The notes under the pieces were generated by a model. It was not told the origin of the DNA. It did no database searches and saw only the letters and a program-made list of their open reading frames with translations. A program made the position numbers and the translations under genes. Below, piece by piece: positions 62,251 to 64,000 of a stretch of 64,000 bases of DNA. Source of the DNA: Bacteroidota bacterium (GTDB lineage: Bacteria > Bacteroidota > Bacteroidia > B-17B0 > Aurantibacillaceae). The stretch is taken from NCBI GenBank assembly GCA_013288015.1, contig JABDCR010000003.1, positions 27,368-91,367 of the forward strand, written 5' to 3'. The first letter of the stretch is position 1. Each line of letters starts with the position of its first letter.

Positions 62251-64000
62251 TTAATTTAAAGTTTCTATTCCTTCTTCTTTATTGGATTTTATTCTATATT
62301 GCTTTACCTCATTTACAAATTGACCAGCTTGCGAGAAATAAATTTCTGCAAATTCTTTCGATGGTTCATTTTTGTTTATCTGTAAAACCAATTCTTTAAA
62401 TGTGGTGTTATAGCTAAATGGTTTATCCGTTTCAAATAATTTATCAAAATCTGCAATTACACCGTGTTGCGTGTTTACATGAATTTGGTTATCCAGTAAT
62501 AATGCCTTAGCTGCGTTGATTAAAGCTGCATAACTATAATAAATGCTATCTCCATATCCCTCATCTTCAAAGGCTTCAGCAGCAAAGGCAAGTTTTTCTT
62601 CAGCCTCAAAAAACAAGGTTGCTACCAAATCAATTACTACACCGGCACATTCTCCCACTCCAATTGCCGTAGCAAATTTTTCATCTTGTCCCCAATCTAT
62701 ATAGTCTTCATTTTTTAAAGTAGAGTTATCGGCTAAGGGTTTTAATAACTGGTAGAAATAATCTTTGCCTTGTTTATCATAGTAACTATTAAAATACTCA
62801 CCTTCAACCGCATTTTTCTCAAAATCATTAAATAACACACGCAACACATCCGGACCGCGTTTGCTGGCAACCTTAATTACTTTATCGGATATTCTTCCTT
62901 CACCATTACCAAGAGTTCCACCACCTAACAAAACCTGTAATGCTGGTACTACATTGGCGCCTACTTTAAACGAACTACCATGAAAGCCTATTTGTGCTAA
63001 GCCATGTTGCCCACAAGAATTCATGCAACCACTTATTTTAATTTTTATATCGTGGTTGTAAACTAAATCAGGAAATTCATTATAAATAATTTCTTCTAAA
63101 GCAACCGAAATATGGGTGCTATTTGAAATAGCCAAATTACAAGTATCAGTTCCTGGGCAAGATGTTATATCTCCAACGGAATCAAAGCCTGGTATTGCTA
63201 ATTTAATTTCATCAAGTTCGTTATAGATAAAAGGTAAATCGTTTTCATAAATATTCCTTAATAAAAAACCTTGATTAATAGTTATACGTATATCTTCAGT
63301 ATCAGCATACTTTTTTACAACTTCGGTTAACTTTCTGGAATCAGTACTTGAAATATTTCCTAACTGAATTTTAATATAAACACCAAATAAACCAGTTTGT
63401 TTTTGTTTAAATATGTTTGTGCTTTTCCATCTGAAATATTTTTCTTCGTTTACAATAGCTGTTTCTTTTTTTTGAGTAGAACGCAGTGTGGTAGGTTTCA
63501 ACTTAACCGTTGTGTCAATTTTAAATTCCTTAACCAATAAAGCCTTTTGCTCTTCCTTTACAAAGTTTAAAAATGCTTCCACCCCAATTTTATTAATGAG
63601 ATATTTTAAGCGTGCTTTATGTCTGCTGGCTCTTTCACCATGTCGGTCAAACACGCGCAAACTAGCTTCCACAAACGAAATTATTTTGTCTTCATGTAAA
63701 AATTCAAAAGCAGTTTGTGCCAAAAAAGGTTGCGCTCCCAATCCTCCACCAATCAATATTTTAAACCCTCTTTGATTGTTTTCAATTTTAGGAATAAAAC
63801 CCAAATCGTGTATATAAGTAAAAGCCGTATCTTTTTCGTTGTTCGAAAAAGCAATTTTTATTTTCCTGCCTAGCTCCTGGCAAAATGGTTTACGTAAAAA
63901 ATAGTTGAACAAAGCATAAGCATACGGAGAAACATCGAACGGTTCATTTGGGTCGATGCCTGCCTCGGCAGATGCCGTAATATTTCTAACCGTGTTTCCA
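62251..64000 (-). CDS. sulfite reductase (siroheme type) with HEPN tail, 5' end cut
   Basis: Nitrite/sulfite reductase family protein, reducing sulfite to sulfide with six electrons. The frame is open to the window edge (GNTVRNITASAEAGIDPNEP ...), so the N-terminus is missing; 582 residues are seen. The [4Fe-4S]-siroheme Cys pairs are in CPGTDTCNLAISNS and SGCMNSCGQHG. Sulfite rather than nitrite is inferred from its place at the head of the cys operon. The last 120 residues (CAGVVIDLVATLFFEAEEKL, YGDSIYYSYAALINAAKALL) form a HEPN-like helical tail, seen in Bacteroidota homologues. Confidence 0.92.
   Translation of the reverse strand, partial: GNTVRNITASAEAGIDPNEPFDVSPYAYALFNYFLRKPFCQELGRKIKIAFSNNEKDTAFTYIHDLGFIPKIENNQRGFKILIGGGLGAQPFLAQTAFEFLHEDKIISFVEASLRVFDRHGERASRHKARLKYLINKIGVEAFLNFVKEEQKALLVKEFKIDTTVKLKPTTLRSTQKKETAIVNEEKYFRWKSTNIFKQKQTGLFGVYIKIQLGNISSTDSRKLTEVVKKYADTEDIRITINQGFLLRNIYENDLPFIYNELDEIKLAIPGFDSVGDITSCPGTDTCNLAISNSTHISVALEEIIYNEFPDLVYNHDIKIKISGCMNSCGQHGLAQIGFHGSSFKVGANVVPALQVLLGGGTLGNGEGRISDKVIKVASKRGPDVLRVLFNDFEKNAVEGEYFNSYYDKQGKDYFYQLLKPLADNSTLKNEDYIDWGQDEKFATAIGVGECAGVVIDLVATLFFEAEEKLAFAAEAFEDEGYGDSIYYSYAALINAAKALLLDNQIHVNTQHGVIADFDKLFETDKPFSYNTTFKELVLQINKNEPSKEFAEIYFSQAGQFVNEVKQYRIKSNKEEGIETLN

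Noticed and set aside
1..64000. tRNA or rRNA genes
   Set aside because: No cloverleaf with a T-arm GTTCNANNC motif in a suitable setting and no rRNA-like stretch was noticed by eye. A tRNAscan run would be decisive.

Overview
The window is from the chromosome of an AT-rich Gram-negative Bacteroidota. Four things point to this. Several genes have the phylum's -7 box (TAnnTTTG) shortly before the start codon. Two secreted proteins end in type IX secretion (Por) sorting domains. There are LptD-, LpxK- and Bat-like genes. Shine-Dalgarno sequences are almost absent. Genes are packed tightly on both strands, with many convergent pairs touching or overlapping by a few bases. No rRNA, tRNA, CRISPR array, prophage or classical insertion sequence was seen.

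Layout. 1-5.3 kb: the 3' part of asnS, a YjbR protein, a SprT-like metalloprotein, a Tat-exported superoxide dismutase, VanZ, a lipoprotein, a cyclophilin and a leucine-rich-repeat protein. 5.3-11.6 kb: large secreted proteins (a six-bladed NHL propeller, a beta-helix lipoprotein, a T9SS cargo) and a small XRE regulator. 11.7-27.6 kb: a peptide-binding lipoprotein, an EamA permease, cysteine desulfurase, ClpB, a cell-wall amidase with a coiled-coil partner, LptD, small membrane proteins, a DsbD-alpha-like protein, an ALDH8-type aldehyde dehydrogenase and ThiL. 27.6-32.5 kb: the most unusual part, with an intergenic region holding hairpins and a palindromic repeat, YjdM, a GIY-YIG nuclease between copies of that repeat, and a leucyl-tRNA synthetase carrying a DUF559 nuclease domain in its editing domain. 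32.6-54.4 kb: mostly housekeeping (tadA, Smr, comEC, ferredoxin-NADP reductase, PTPase, lytic transglycosylase, padR-pspC, a Rid protein, pruA, coaE, acyl-CoA dehydrogenase, apt, lpxK, purine nucleoside phosphorylase, a dihydroorotase-like protein, a Bat-type protein, uppP, alkD-like). 54.4-64 kb: a minus-strand assimilatory sulfate-reduction operon. It runs sulfite reductase, siroheme methyltransferase, porin, a siroheme dehydrogenase/TSUP permease fusion, ferredoxin-NADP reductase, APS reductase, cysD, cysN.

How the genes work together. The sulfur operon covers sulfate activation (CysDN), APS reduction (CysH), sulfite reduction (Sir), the siroheme cofactor, a likely electron donor reductase and likely transport. 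The ALDH8-type enzyme and the AmnD-like Rid protein both fit the 2-aminomuconate branch of tryptophan breakdown, although they lie 15 kb apart.

The strongest candidate for something undescribed is the 28.5-31.6 kb stretch. There, two unrelated small nuclease domains (GIY-YIG and DUF559) are each bounded by their own palindromic repeats. One of them sits in frame inside an essential gene. I read these as nuclease-linked palindromic mobile units, by analogy with RAYT/REP elements. That reading is inference and needs comparative genomics.
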